Of a stretch of DNA of 64,000 nt, positions 1 to 8,483 are shown in pieces (position 1 is the first letter of the stretch; every line of letters starts with the position of its first letter). The stretch comes from Bacteroidales bacterium. Its GTDB lineage: Bacteria; Bacteroidota; Bacteroidia; Bacteroidales; UBA4417. The notes below the pieces were generated by a model. It was not told the origin of the DNA. It worked only from the letters and a program-made list of their open reading frames with translations, and searched no databases. Both the position numbers and the translations under genes were made by a program. The stretch covers positions 1-64,000 of the forward strand of contig JADJGZ010000057.1 in NCBI GenBank assembly GCA_016707785.1, read 5' to 3'.

Positions 1-75
1 TTCTTCCTCCTGCCGCCAGGACGATTCCCTGATCAGGCGGATGATAAAGGCAGATGTGACTTCAAAGTAATTCAT
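1..75 (-). CDS. Start of an unidentified protein, cut by the window edge
   Basis: The minus strand is open from an ATG at 75 to the edge of the window, giving 25 codons that begin MNYFEVTSAF. I do not recognise the protein. A Bacteroidota -7 element on the same strand at 277-284 and a structured stretch between them suggest a transcript with a leader of nearly 200 nt. The reading frame is short and chance is not excluded. Confidence 0.35.
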   Translation of the reverse strand, partial: MNYFEVTSAFIIRLIRESSWRQEEE

Positions 76-276
76 ATAACAGGTTTTAAAGGATTAAATC
101 CTGTCAACGGCCGGAAAGCAGGTGTATAACATAGGGTACAACAGGATAGATTTCCTGAAAAAGTAAAGAAATGTTGTATGGTGGTACATACGGACTTTTT
201 GGTTGGCTACCCTCATCGTTTTACCACCGTGGCTCCGCGCTCGGTTGGTTCTCTTTTTGAGAATCAGGGACTGATG

Positions 277-284
277 CAAAGATA
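277..284 (-). promoter_or_regulatory. Putative -7 promoter element TATCTTTG
   Basis: On the minus strand this octamer matches the Bacteroidota -7 consensus TAnnTTTG exactly. No good -33 TTTG/TTG is present 19-20 nt upstream. It would start a transcript near 270 that runs through stem-loops (GGTGGTA at 228-222 with TACCACC at 186-180; GATTCTC/GAGAA around 263-249) before the ATG at 75. Confidence 0.45.
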
Positions 285-454
285 TTGAAATCCGGAAATG
301 AAATTGAAATCATGTTAGCGAATTTTTGTATCGACTCAATTAGTTGAGATAGTTCGACTTCTGCATGACCAATGCAAAGGATAAATTTACATTGTGAGTG
401 GGTTGTATCTTTATTGAAAGGAAGAAATTACAATTAAAACAATCATCCAATAAA

Positions 455-1125
455 TCACAAAAGTCCCCATCTCTTCTGTTGTTTTTTGGACAGGCATACA
501 CCCTTCGGTAATACAACTTCCAATCCTCTTGATAACAAGTTCAAATCATATCGGAATAGTTCTTGCTTTTTATTAAAAATCCAGTGTTTATGAGACGTAT
601 CATGAATCAGAGTTTTCAGGAGATCGGCACCATCAAAATCACAGTTTATATCTCTTAAGTCTACTTCAAGAACAGACACATTTAATTTTCTGATTTTATG
701 CTTTTTTCCTGATCAATTCGATGTGAAACTGCTATTTCAATGATCATTGGTTTATTGTTCTGATCAAGATAATATCTGGGACAATTTAACCAATTGTTTT
801 TCAAGATATACATGGTCAAAGTAAACTGTTTGATGTTTGTATAGGGCTTCACTCCCTTCCAGTCTCAGATCATCAATACCTACTGCCGAAGCATAATTTT
901 TATTCCGTTTTAGAAATTTCCTTTGCTGCAATATGCAAAGCTGTTTGTAATGCCCCTTGCATACCTGTTTTATTATGATGAGCAAAAGGATGTTGCATTC
1001 TTTTACCTTTTCTTGCAATCAAAGGTTTATTGCAGACAGGACAAACACAAGAGCACTTAAGACTCCTTAACATCCGAGACAGAAATATTGTCCCTCCTGA
1101 GACCGAAAGAAAGAAGCGGCTCCAT
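455..1125 (-). pseudogene. CoiA-like competence/nuclease family protein, frameshifted
   Basis: Stitching several minus-strand frames gives one coherent protein resembling the CoiA-like family. It has a zinc-ribbon-like CSCVCPVCNKPLIARKG followed by HPFAHHNKTG (about 1060-950). A middle part, with YFDHVYLEKQLVK, lies at 764-900. A nuclease-like core IIEIAVSHRIDQEK follows, and then a C-terminal half ending at 455. At least five single-base indels separate the pieces, near 1050, 905, 785, 775 and 700. A plausible start is the ATG at 1125. Members of this family in Bacteroidota carry an N-terminal Cys cluster and a restriction-endonuclease-like core; their role is not established. The residues between the indels are well preserved, so the indels could be sequence errors rather than old decay. 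Confidence 0.6.
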
Positions 1126-1173
1126 AAGAAAAAAATAACTAATGAATATATTAATATCAGTAAAAATAAACTT

Positions 1174-1517
1174 TAATATGCCTTTGAATAAATCTCAACA
1201 CTACCCTTTCAATATGTTGTTTAAAGTCCATCCCTCTGTTATACTATTCAAAAGACTAAATCAAAAAAATAGGGTTGATCCAGATCATCTAACCTATTTT
1301 GCATCGACAAAATATCCTTTAATTTCAGGTCCTGACCTTTCAATGCAATGTCAATATCTGATCCGGGTTTATTGGTTCCTTTTGCCCGTGAACCAAATAG
1401 AAAAGCTTTTTCAATGTGTTCATGCTCTTTGAATATTTGTATTATTTCAACGAACAATTCCTCATTAATTCCAAAAGGTATATTTAACTTACTAGTCATT
1501 CTTTTGCATCTCGGCAT
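1174..1517 (-). pseudogene. MNT-type nucleotidyltransferase antitoxin, frameshifted at its C-terminus
   Basis: The first 89 codons (1248-1517) carry the minimal nucleotidyltransferase signature FLFGSRAKGT followed by SDIDIAL, as in MntA-type antitoxins that adenylylate a HEPN partner. The frame closes after FFDLVF. The expected tail (NSIT, then DFKQHIERV) continues in two other frames down to about 1174, so one-base indels lie near 1250 and 1230 and probably another near 1195. The start overlaps the stop of the HEPN partner (TAATG). The second ATG, beginning MTSKLN at 1499, is an equally good start. Family members are about 100-110 residues, so the restored length is normal. Confidence 0.65.
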
Positions 1518-1899
1518 TAAAGGTTTGCAACAAATAATGCAAAAAGCGGATAATATTCCTTTATCACTGCTTTGGCAATCTCATTGGCTGTTTCCCTCAT
1601 TATAGGTATGAGAAGATAATCGCCTGCTTTTCACCATTTCCATCCAGGTTTCTCCCGGGAGATCAATCCATTTTGAAAAGACAACGAAATGTGTCTTTTT
1701 GAACCTTGTATCCTGTATAACCCTGTTCCTCAAGAAAATCCTTTAATAGATTCCAGGCTAATTCAAATGTATATTCAAAGCGTTGAATTAAACCTTCTCT
1801 TTCTATCTCGGAAAGAGATGGCATCCTGACAGCCAATTCCAGCTGCCGGAAAGCTTTTCGATAATTAACTAATCTTTGTTGCCACCTGATGTCTTCCAT
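1517..1899 (-). pseudogene. HEPN-type nucleotidyltransferase partner (HI0074 family), frameshifted
   Basis: The N-terminal half, starting MEDIRWQQRL and containing LIQRFEYTFELAWNLLKDFL, is characteristic of the HI0074-like HEPN family that pairs with MNT proteins as a toxin-antitoxin module. The frame then breaks near 1715. The continuation is readable in other frames (GSKRHISLSFQNGLI, then PGETWMEMVKSRRLSSHTYN, then ETANEIAKAVIKEYYP), ending at the TAA at 1517-1519. Three single-base indels are therefore needed. HEPN precedes MNT with stop and start overlapping, the usual order for the pair. Confidence 0.65.
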
Positions 1900-2000
1900 A
1901 AATAACTCAGAAAGTTTTATCTGTTTATTATATACTCAATCGCAATGAATTTGCGGAGCAAGATTCTTGCAGATTGAGTTATGCCGAAGCACAAGTATCC

Positions 2001-2016
2001 TCCGCCAGCCGGCGGA
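2001..2016. repeat. Interspersed 16-bp palindrome, copy 1
   Basis: TCCGCCAGCCGGCGGA is a near-perfect inverted repeat in the 205-bp gap between the HEPN gene and the EamA gene. Related palindromes occur at 6612-6627 and 17351-17366, always intergenic. Nothing else was recognised in this gap. Confidence 0.5.
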
Positions 2017-2104
2017 TCGCAAAATGATTTAGCAACGGTATAACAAAGTTAAGTCATTGCGTTGTATTTCCCAACTCATACTCATTCTAAAGGTTCAATC
2101 TGGT

Positions 2105-2986
2105 TCACTTCTTTCTCTTCCAATTGATAATATATACTCCTGCGAGGATAAGAGCCATGCAACCCAGATGGTGCAGGGTTATTTTTTCTCCGTCGATTAC
2201 ACCCCAGAGTATGGCGAATATTGGAATAATATAGGTTACAGAAGATGCTGCAATTGCTGAGGAATAGCGTATCAGGCTGTTCATGAGCAGCATAGCAACA
2301 GCAGTACCTACAATAGCCAGGGTAGCAAGGGCAAGAAGGTGCATTGGCCAGTCAGGATTTTCAAGCACCGGTTCAAACCTGGTGGTAAGAAGGTATATCA
2401 AAGCAACCGGACCAATAAACAGGAACGATAATGAAGTGATCTGAACTCCGGTAAGATGGGTAAGCTTAGCCTTGATCTGGTTAATATTGATGGCATAAAA
2501 GCAAGTAGCCAAAACGATATAAAGAGCATAACTGTTCACTTTTGAAAGCTGCAATTCGCTACCTGCCAGGATTAATCCTGCGGCACCGATCAGTCCAAGT
2601 GATAATCCAACAACCTGCAACCACTTGAATGATGACTTATGAAACAACAGCCCGATAATAAGTGTGAATACAGGAGTAAGCGAATTGAGCATTCCAGCTA
2701 CTGAGCTATCTACCCGGGTTTCAGCTTTCATGAACAGGAATGCAGGGAAAAAGCTACCGATAAAGCCGGCAATCAGCAGGCTTTTCAAGTCTTTACGCTG
2801 CAGGTTTTTAAGTTCCCTTATTGATAGAGGAAGCAGGAAAAGAGAAGCAATCACAATACGGATAGCTCCTGCCTGGTCGCTGCTGAAGCTCTTCAATCCG
2901 ATTTTCATCAGGATAAAAGAACTGCCCCATACGAAGGCCAGTAATAGTAAAATGCTAAGCTGGAACCAGCGTTTTTCCCAGATCAT
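2105..2986 (-). CDS. EamA/DMT-family inner-membrane transporter
   Basis: This 293-residue protein is almost entirely hydrophobic and fits about ten transmembrane helices in two EamA repeats, the usual architecture and length for drug/metabolite transporters. The N-terminal FVWGSSFILMKIG and the second-half VTYIIPIFAILWG are typical EamA motifs. The protein ends in a short basic tail (NWKRKK). The substrate cannot be read from sequence; relatives export amino acids or other metabolites. The gene is intact although both neighbours are frameshifted. Its start codon lies 14 bp from a G-rich satellite, so any promoter must lie within or beyond that satellite. Confidence 0.85.
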   Translation of the reverse strand: MIWEKRWFQLSILLLLAFVWGSSFILMKIGLKSFSSDQAGAIRIVIASLFLLPLSIRELKNLQRKDLKSLLIAGFIGSFFPAFLFMKAETRVDSSVAGMLNSLTPVFTLIIGLLFHKSSFKWLQVVGLSLGLIGAAGLILAGSELQLSKVNSYALYIVLATCFYAININQIKAKLTHLTGVQITSLSFLFIGPVALIYLLTTRFEPVLENPDWPMHLLALATLAIVGTAVAMLLMNSLIRYSSAIAASSVTYIIPIFAILWGVIDGEKITLHHLGCMALILAGVYIINWKRKK

Positions 2987-2999
2987 TGAAAGTGCATTT

Positions 3000-3340
3000 G
3001 AGGGGTGAAAGGGCGGGATGGGGTGAGGGGGTGATGAGGGGATGGGGTGAGGGCGGGACGGGGTGAGGGCGGGATGGGGTGAGGGCGGGATGGGGCGAGG
3101 GGGGGGATGAGGTGAGGGGCGGGATGGGGTGAGGGCGGGATGGGGTGAGGGCGGGTGAGAGGGATGGGGTGAGGGCGGGAGGGGAGGGCGGGATGGGGTG
3201 GGGCGGGATGGGTGAGGGGGGGGGAGGGGGTGAGGGGAGGGATGGGGTGAGGGGGGGATGGGCGGGGGGGGGGGGGAGGGGGAGGGCGGAGGGGAGGGGG
3301 GGGGGGGGGGGGGGAGGGCGGATGGGGTGATGAGGAGATG
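3000..3340. repeat. Degenerate 16-bp G-rich satellite with long G-runs
   Basis: About twenty degenerate copies of a 16-bp unit close to GGGCGGGATGGGGTGA fill this stretch. It ends in a run of 19 G at 3296-3314. The plus strand has many closely spaced runs of three or more G and could form G-quadruplexes. The open frame across it encodes only Gly/Arg/Met-rich repeats and is not a gene. From 3340 to the next gene at 3527 I see only a small CCCCTAAGGGG hairpin at 3344-3354. Confidence 0.85.
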
Positions 3341-3526
3341 CCCCTAAGGGGAAGTATTTGGATGAGGATTTTCCAGTCCTCCTAACAATGATGTTAGGTA
3401 ACTAATAGAACTCGAATGACTTAACGGGTTGAGAGGGGTTCAAACGGATGCATTGCCAACATATTCTTTTCCCGGTTGTTTTAAATATGAATGGATACTT
3501 CACTTCATTCCTCTAAAACTGCTACT

Positions 3527-4928
3527 ATGAAAACTTACCATACTTTCTTATTGCCTTTGCTTCTTTTACTCACTCAAGCACCTGCTTTTTGCCAGGAATC
3601 TACCCCTTCTAACCTTCTGACCCTTTTGCTACTGGCCTCATCGAACCTGTTTGCATTGCAAATGCCGGTGACAGCCGACTCTTTGTAGTAGATCAGCATG
3701 GAATTATCCAGATTGTAGATTCGAATGGCATTGTTCTTCCACAACCATTCCTCGATATTCACGAGAGGGTATCATATGGTGGTGAAAGGGGGTTGCTCGG
3801 ACTTGCCTTTCACCCGGAATTCAGTTCAAATGGGTATTTCTTTGTCAATTTTACAGGCAACGGCGACAGTACTCGTATTTCCCAATTCAGCATGAGCAGA
3901 GACAATCCCGGATCTCGCTGACCTGAAAGCGAAATGAACCTGATGACCATCTTCCAGCCCTTTCGCAACCACAATGCTGGTCACCTGAACTTTGGTCCGG
4001 ATGGATATTTATATCTTGGCCTGCGCGACGGTGGTTCTTCCGGAGATCCAGGGAACCGGGCCCAAAACCCAATGGAATACCTGGGGAAAATGCTACGCAT
4101 CGACGTGGATAGCGAGAGTCCCTATGGAATTCCTCCCACCAATCCTTTCAATGGGAGCCTGAATACACTCAATGAAATCTGGGCACTGGGATTGCGAAAT
4201 CCATGGCGATTTAGTTTCGATCGTTTAACAGGAGATTTATGGATTGCAGATGTGGGGCAAAACGCTTTTGAAGAGGTTAATTATCAACCGGCAAGGAGCG
4301 CTGGGGTGAAAACTACGGATGGAGATGCTATGAAGGGAAATCAACCCTATAATACCACCGGATGTGCTGCATCAACTGAATACACTTCCCCGTACACACT
4401 TATCCCCATGATGATGGCTGTTCTGTTACTGGTGGTTATGTTTACCGTGGCTCAACATCCTCTCAATATTATGGCAGGTACTTTTTCGCCGATTATTGCT
4501 CCGACCGAATCTGGACACTCCATAATGTTGGTGGTACCTGGCAAAAGGAAGACTTCGGACAATATACCGGAAATAACTTCAGCACTTTTGGTGAAGATGC
4601 AGAAGGTCAGCTTTATATTGCAGGTGTTACCAGCGGGACTATATTCCGCATAACCACTGACTTTACAGGCCTATCAGATGAATTGTCAAGCCAGGTCACA
4701 ATAATACGGGATCCTCTTACTGGAAATGTAAAGATTGAAACCTTGCAGGATCAGACCGGTGAAATGAAGATTTCCCTTACTGATATCAAAGGTATTCCCC
4801 TTTTTGCAAAAATATCAAAGGAGAAAAGCATAACAGTAGATACCCGTCTCCTACCGGCCGGTATGTATTTCATCAGGGTGTCAATAGGCTACAAAGTGCT
4901 GGATTACAAGTTTGTTAAAGTAAATTAG
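3527..4928 (+). pseudogene. Secreted PQQ-type glucose/sorbosone dehydrogenase with T9SS domain, frameshifted
   Basis: Joined frames give a signal peptide (MKTYHTFLLPLLLLLTQAPA), then the glucose/sorbosone dehydrogenase propeller core: DSRLFVVDQHG, GGERGLLGLAFHP, NFGPDGYLYLGLRDGG, LGKMLRIDVD and EIWALGLRNPWRFSFD. A type A T9SS sorting domain follows, with LPAGMYFIRV near the end. Relatives oxidise aldose sugars with PQQ or act as secreted propeller domains. The frame breaks between 3590 and 3631 and near 4300, 4335 and 4400. An extra C near 3912 and a missing C near 3922 put eight codons out of frame and create a TGA. These indel pairs in C-runs look like consensus errors. The gene is full length otherwise. 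Confidence 0.7.
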
Positions 4929-4952
4929 GGAATAATTTGTGTTTCCATCGAC

Positions 4953-4974
4953 AGGCTTAATTTGATTTAAGCCT
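4953..4974 (+). terminator. Weak stem-loop terminator after the dehydrogenase
   Basis: AGGCTTAA at 4953-4960 pairs with TTAAGCCT at 4967-4974 around a 6-nt loop, followed by TTCTAATT. It lies 25 bp after the stop codon. The stem is only 8 bp and AT-rich and the U-tract is short, so the call is tentative. Confidence 0.45.
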
Positions 4975-5120
4975 TTCTAATTAGAATTGTTACAAATGGT
5001 TACAACTGCTCAGTGAGTTGTCATTGGGTATTAAATCAAACGTTCTTTAGAGAAGCCCCATTCTTTGATAAGATTGCTATCCTTTCATTTCAAAGGAAAT
5101 CATCTGTTGCACTGAAGCTT

Positions 5121-5603
5121 TTATACATGAGCAAGACCAGTAATGGTCTCATACGATTGAAGTCCTGCCTTCGCGGATTCGAGAGTTTTATACTTGTTAA
5201 TTTCAAAAATCTCATGCTGTTCTGCATCGTACAGAGCAATCCTGAAATCGTGTTGTTGAGTGTCGAGTTGACGGTTTCCTGCACTAAATGCGCTCCAAAC
5301 AACCCTGGATTCCTTGACACCTAGTTTCATTGAGGAGTCAAATGAAAGCCATTTCCCGATCGGGATAAATCCAAAAATATAATTCGAAAACCTTATCCGA
5401 TGTTTTTCAGCGTCAATGAGGGTGCCGGTGGATGAGAACCCGACAAATGCCCCCAGGATCAAAAGGAGGAGGCCAAACCATGAAGATAAGAGAAGAATCA
5501 ATCCGGCAACCACTAACACACTTCCAGCTGTAGCTCCAACCGGCCCAAAGGATTTGTCTAATCTATTCTTAGTAAGCATAGAAGATGATTTCACAAAAAC
5601 CAC
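5121..5603 (-). CDS. Small membrane protein of unknown function
   Basis: 160 residues. Two adjacent hydrophobic helices (about residues 27-60, with VLVVAGLILLLSSWFGLLLL) are followed by a soluble C-terminal half rich in beta-forming residues, resembling a PH-like or YdbT-like cytoplasmic domain. This resemblance is only an impression. The MLTKNRLD methionine at 5579 is an equally likely start. The gene stands alone between the dehydrogenase remnant and an outer-membrane protein gene, all separated by more than 140 bp. No function can be assigned. Confidence 0.6.
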   Translation of the reverse strand: MVFVKSSSMLTKNRLDKSFGPVGATAGSVLVVAGLILLLSSWFGLLLLILGAFVGFSSTGTLIDAEKHRIRFSNYIFGFIPIGKWLSFDSSMKLGVKESRVVWSAFSAGNRQLDTQQHDFRIALYDAEQHEIFEINKYKTLESAKAGLQSYETITGLAHV

Positions 5604-5747
5604 ATAAATAACTAATATTCAACAAGTAAAATTAGTTACAAATGCCTAATTCTGTCCTCTTCTTCTCCAATTAAACATACTCTTAGTTTCTGCCCTCATC
5701 AAAAGCAGCTATCAAGAAGATTACTCACGAAAGTTGGAGGAGGTAAT

Positions 5748-6377
5748 CTAAAAATTCACCCCTAAAGAAATGTTGGTCACAGGAAGTTTGATAGCCCTTT
5801 CTTCCACCAGTGTTGCTGAACGGGAAGCATCGGGAAGAGATACCTCAAAATCATAGTTGTTAGATGTGAATTCACAGCCGATCATAAGGGCTTTCCAACG
5901 GATATTCAGCCCAAAAGAGGTGCCCAGTTTGAATTGATTTTCTGCAGTATATTTTACATCCTTCTGACCAACGATAAAGTAGTTGGGAAACACCTTGAAA
6001 TAGAGGTCGGTAATAAATTCACCACCGGGATTATAAGAAAGGCATGGCCCTAGTTTAGCTCCAACTGCGAAGAAACTTACCGTTTCATTGTTTTCAGAGG
6101 CAGATTTTTTGTTAAAAAGTCCATTAAGACTTAGATAGGTTACATCCACTCCGAGTTTCAACTGATCGGGAAGTTTTAATGCATTAATATAGAAAAGTGT
6201 TCCTACTTCCAATTGCCCTCCAGCATTGATGACTTCATCAGTTTTCAAGGTTCCTCCGGGTATGGCATAGCCTAACCTGACGTAAGGAGCGTTATCGAAT
6301 ACGTTGTTATTACTATTCTGGCTGAATGCTGACAGGGTTATAAACAGGGTTACAGCGATAGAGAAGAATGTTTTCAT
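5748..6377 (-). CDS. Outer-membrane beta-barrel protein
   Basis: 209 residues with a signal peptide ending near SAFSQN, followed by alternating hydrophobic strands and a C-terminal strand ending in phenylalanine (NISLGVNF), the usual end of an outer-membrane barrel. Eight strands would fit the length. It resembles the generic 'porin family / OMP beta-barrel' proteins of Bacteroidota, which have no defined substrate. It is transcribed alone from an unusually good promoter 25 bp upstream (6403-6433). Confidence 0.75.
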   Translation of the reverse strand: MKTFFSIAVTLFITLSAFSQNSNNNVFDNAPYVRLGYAIPGGTLKTDEVINAGGQLEVGTLFYINALKLPDQLKLGVDVTYLSLNGLFNKKSASENNETVSFFAVGAKLGPCLSYNPGGEFITDLYFKVFPNYFIVGQKDVKYTAENQFKLGTSFGLNIRWKALMIGCEFTSNNYDFEVSLPDASRSATLVEERAIKLPVTNISLGVNF

Positions 6378-6402
6378 AGAAGGATGATTGTTTTGGTTTT
6401 TG

Positions 6403-6433
6403 CAAATATATGGATGTATTTATTAAAAGCAAA
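6403..6433 (-). promoter_or_regulatory. Consensus Bacteroidota promoter for the outer-membrane protein gene
   Basis: Reading on the minus strand, TTTG at 6433-6430 is followed after exactly 19 nt by TATATTTG at 6410-6403. Both elements match the primary sigma-factor consensus (-33 TTTG, -7 TAnnTTTG). Transcription would start near 6396, about 20 nt before the start codon. Confidence 0.8.
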
Positions 6434-6455
6434 TTTGAGGGGGAAATGCAGGGTG

Positions 6456-6496
6456 AAGAATGAAAAATGAAAAATGAAAAACGTAAAATGAAAAAT
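6456..6496. repeat. AAAAATG short tandem repeat, copy 1
   Basis: An imperfect 7-bp tandem repeat of AAAAATG directly abuts the double-hairpin repeats that start at 6497. A second array with the same unit occurs at 8484-8524, also beside a double-hairpin element. Confidence 0.7.
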
Positions 6497-6583
6497 GAGC
6501 CGATAGGCTCCCCTTTGGGGCAAAATGAGCCGAAGGCTCCCCTTTGGGGAAAAATGAAAATTAGCTAAAGGCTCTACTTTAGG
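6497..6583 (+). repeat. Cluster of double-hairpin intergenic repeats (two copies plus a remnant)
   Basis: The unit is a short palindrome, GAGCCnnnnGGCTC or similar, fused to a second one, CCCCTTTGGGG, sharing the CCC between them. Copies occupy 6497-6520 and 6527-6549, and a diverged copy (TAGCTAAAGGCTC, then TACTTTAGG) occupies 6562-6583. Copies elsewhere are at 6755-6779, 8583-8605, 10397-10416 and 10453-10475. All face the same way and all are intergenic. This explains most of the 420-bp gap 6378-6797. Confidence 0.7.
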
Positions 6584-6611
6584 TTGCTGGCGATTATCAA
6601 TGGAACGCAGA

Positions 6612-6627
6612 TCCACCAGCTGGCGGA
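6612..6627. repeat. Interspersed 16-bp palindrome, copy 2
   Basis: TCCACCAGCTGGCGGA is an imperfect palindrome related to those at 2001-2016 and 17351-17366. It is preceded by TGGAACGCAGA, a string that recurs as TGGAACGCGGA at 8651-8661, so the palindrome belongs to a larger mosaic of intergenic repeats. Confidence 0.45.
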
Positions 6628-6754
6628 CGGATTGCCTTACAGATTAAACCGAATTAGATTTTCTATGAAGCACAATTGAATTTGTGAATAAAAAAATGAA
6701 AAAGTAAAATGAGCGCAATACTCCCTTTCAGGGCACCCTGCACGGCAAGGCTCC

Positions 6755-6779
6755 GGGGCCAAAGGCTCCCCTTCGGGGC
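6755..6779 (+). repeat. Double-hairpin repeat after the ABC-F gene
   Basis: GGGGCCAAAGGCTC runs into CCCCTTCGGGG, followed by the short string GGCACCCGGCACT that leads to within a few bases of the ABC-F stop codon at 6798. The same combination sits just after the xylose isomerase stop at 10485, so the element may double as a transcript 3' end on the minus strand. Confidence 0.65.
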
Positions 6780-6797
6780 ACTGGCACCCGGCACTGA

Positions 6798-8411
6798 CTA
6801 AGCGTACATCGACTCCCGTTGTTCCTTGAGTTTAGGATCAGTGATATAATGGTCATAGTCCATCTTTTTGTCGATGATACCCTTCGGGGTGAGTTCAATA
6901 ACCCGGTTACACACTGTTTCAATGAATTCATGGTCATGCGACGACATCAGGATATTGCCTTTGAAACCTGTGAGGGAATTGTTGAATGCCTGGATGGATT
7001 CGAGGTCCAGGTGGTTGGTGGGAGAGTCAAGTACCATAGCATTGGCATTGCGGAGCATCATGCGTGAGATCATGCAGCGGATCTTCTCCCCTCCTGAAAG
7101 GACTGAAGTTTTTTTGAACACCTCTTCTCCGGAGAAAAGCATCTTGCCAAGGTATCCCCTGAGGAAATTCTCGTGGGTATCACTGGAATACTGCCCTAAC
7201 CAGTCGAGCAGTGTCATCTCCTTCTCAAAGAAACCAGCATTTTCGAGGGGAAGATAGGCATGGGTAATAGTGATACCCCATTCAAAACTACCCTTATCTG
7301 CTTCAGCATTACCGGTAAGAATGTCAAACAGTGCCGTCATAGCCCTGGCATCGCGGGACAGGAAAACAATCTTGTCGTCCTTATCAACAGTAAAATCCAC
7401 TTTTTTAAACAACAGGGTTCCGTCGAGGGTTTTCTGCAGACCCTTCACTTCAAGGATAGAGTTACCAGGTTCCCTTTCAGGGGTGAAGATAATTCCAGGA
7501 TACTTACGGGTTGACGGTGCAATTTCATCTACATTCAGCTTTTCCAACACCTTCTTCCTGCTTGTAGCCTGGCGCGATTTGGAAGCATTGGCACTGAAAC
7601 GTGCAATAAATTCCTGGAGCTCCTTTTTCCTGTCTTCAATCTTTTTATTCTGCATTTGCTGCAACGACAAGGCCAGCTGGCTCGACTGGTACCAGAAGCT
7701 ATAGTTCCCGGCCATCATCTGCATCCGGTTGTGGTCAATATCGACGATATGGGTGGCAATTGAATCAAGAAAGTGCCTGTCGTGAGAGACAACCAGGATG
7801 GTATGTTCAAAATTGGCAAGATATTCTTCGAGCCACATAACTGTTTCCAGGTCGAGATCATTGGTCGGCTCATCCAAAAGGAGGTTGTCCGGTTGTCCAA
7901 ATAAAGCCTGGGCAAGCAGCACTTTCACTTTCTCTTTACCGCTGAGTTCTTTCATTGGCCGGTAATGGGATACTTCTGCAATCCCCAATCCTGACAGCAG
8001 GTTGGCTGCATCACTTTCTGCATTCCAGCCGTTCATATGGGAGAACTTCTCTTCGAGTTCTGAAACGCGTATCCCATCAGCATCAGAGAAATCGGGTTTG
8101 GCATACAAAGCATCTTTCTCCTGCATGATGGCCCAAAGGGTATCATAACCCATCAGCACAGTATCCAGGACAGAGTATTCATCGAATTCATTATGGTCCT
8201 GACGCAGCACGGAAAGCCTTTCCCCATGGCCCAGACTAATATTGCCTCTTGTGGAGTCCACTTCCCCGGTAAGGACTTTTAAAAAAGTTGATTTCCCGGC
8301 TCCGTTGGCACCAATAATTCCATAACAATTGCCATTGGCAAATTTCATGTTTACATCCTGGAATAAAACCCGCTTACCAAATTGCACTGCCAAATCAGAT
8401 ACTATGATCAT
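6798..8411 (-). CDS. ABC-F family ATPase (YbiT/EttA-like) with a degenerate second site
   Basis: 537 residues with two ABC domains and no membrane segments. ABC-F proteins bind the ribosome and act in translation. Domain 1 (about residues 1-250) is intact: Walker A GANGAGKST, signature LSGKEK, Walker B LLLDEPTNDLD, switch VSHDRHF. The linker contains FSANASKSRQATSR, typical of the YbiT branch. Domain 2 keeps LSGGEK, but the Walker A position reads FLSRDARAMT with no GxxxxGK[ST], and Walker B reads VLDSPTNHLD, with Ser in place of the catalytic Glu. The second composite site is therefore probably inactive or atypical. The length equals that of E. coli YbiT (about 530). The gene is single, flanked by repeats on both sides. 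Confidence 0.9.
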   Translation of the reverse strand: MIIVSDLAVQFGKRVLFQDVNMKFANGNCYGIIGANGAGKSTFLKVLTGEVDSTRGNISLGHGERLSVLRQDHNEFDEYSVLDTVLMGYDTLWAIMQEKDALYAKPDFSDADGIRVSELEEKFSHMNGWNAESDAANLLSGLGIAEVSHYRPMKELSGKEKVKVLLAQALFGQPDNLLLDEPTNDLDLETVMWLEEYLANFEHTILVVSHDRHFLDSIATHIVDIDHNRMQMMAGNYSFWYQSSQLALSLQQMQNKKIEDRKKELQEFIARFSANASKSRQATSRKKVLEKLNVDEIAPSTRKYPGIIFTPEREPGNSILEVKGLQKTLDGTLLFKKVDFTVDKDDKIVFLSRDARAMTALFDILTGNAEADKGSFEWGITITHAYLPLENAGFFEKEMTLLDWLGQYSSDTHENFLRGYLGKMLFSGEEVFKKTSVLSGGEKIRCMISRMMLRNANAMVLDSPTNHLDLESIQAFNNSLTGFKGNILMSSHDHEFIETVCNRVIELTPKGIIDKKMDYDHYITDPKLKEQRESMYA

Positions 8412-8467
8412 TTTCTATTATTTATCTTGCTAATAATTATTGAGTTAATCCTTTTCCAAAAGGCCGG

Positions 8468-8475
8468 CAAAGGTA
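8468..8475 (-). promoter_or_regulatory. Putative -7 element TACCTTTG for the ABC-F gene
   Basis: This minus-strand octamer matches TAnnTTTG and lies 57 bp before the ABC-F start codon. The -33 region falls inside the AAAAATG repeat and has no TTTG, so array length could alter promoter spacing. Confidence 0.45.
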
Positions 8476-8483
8476 CTCAATAT

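Noticed and set aside
94..279. 61-residue open frame on the minus strand
   Set aside because: Begins inside the predicted promoter region, overlaps strong stem-loops, and shows no recognisable protein pattern; better explained as a leader.
3145..3330. Gly/Arg-rich open frame in the G-rich satellite
   Set aside because: It is a translation of a 16-bp low-complexity repeat and has no other support.
6374..6616. 80-residue minus-strand open frame
   Set aside because: It reads through AAAAATG repeats and double-hairpin elements, giving only Phe/His-rich repeats.
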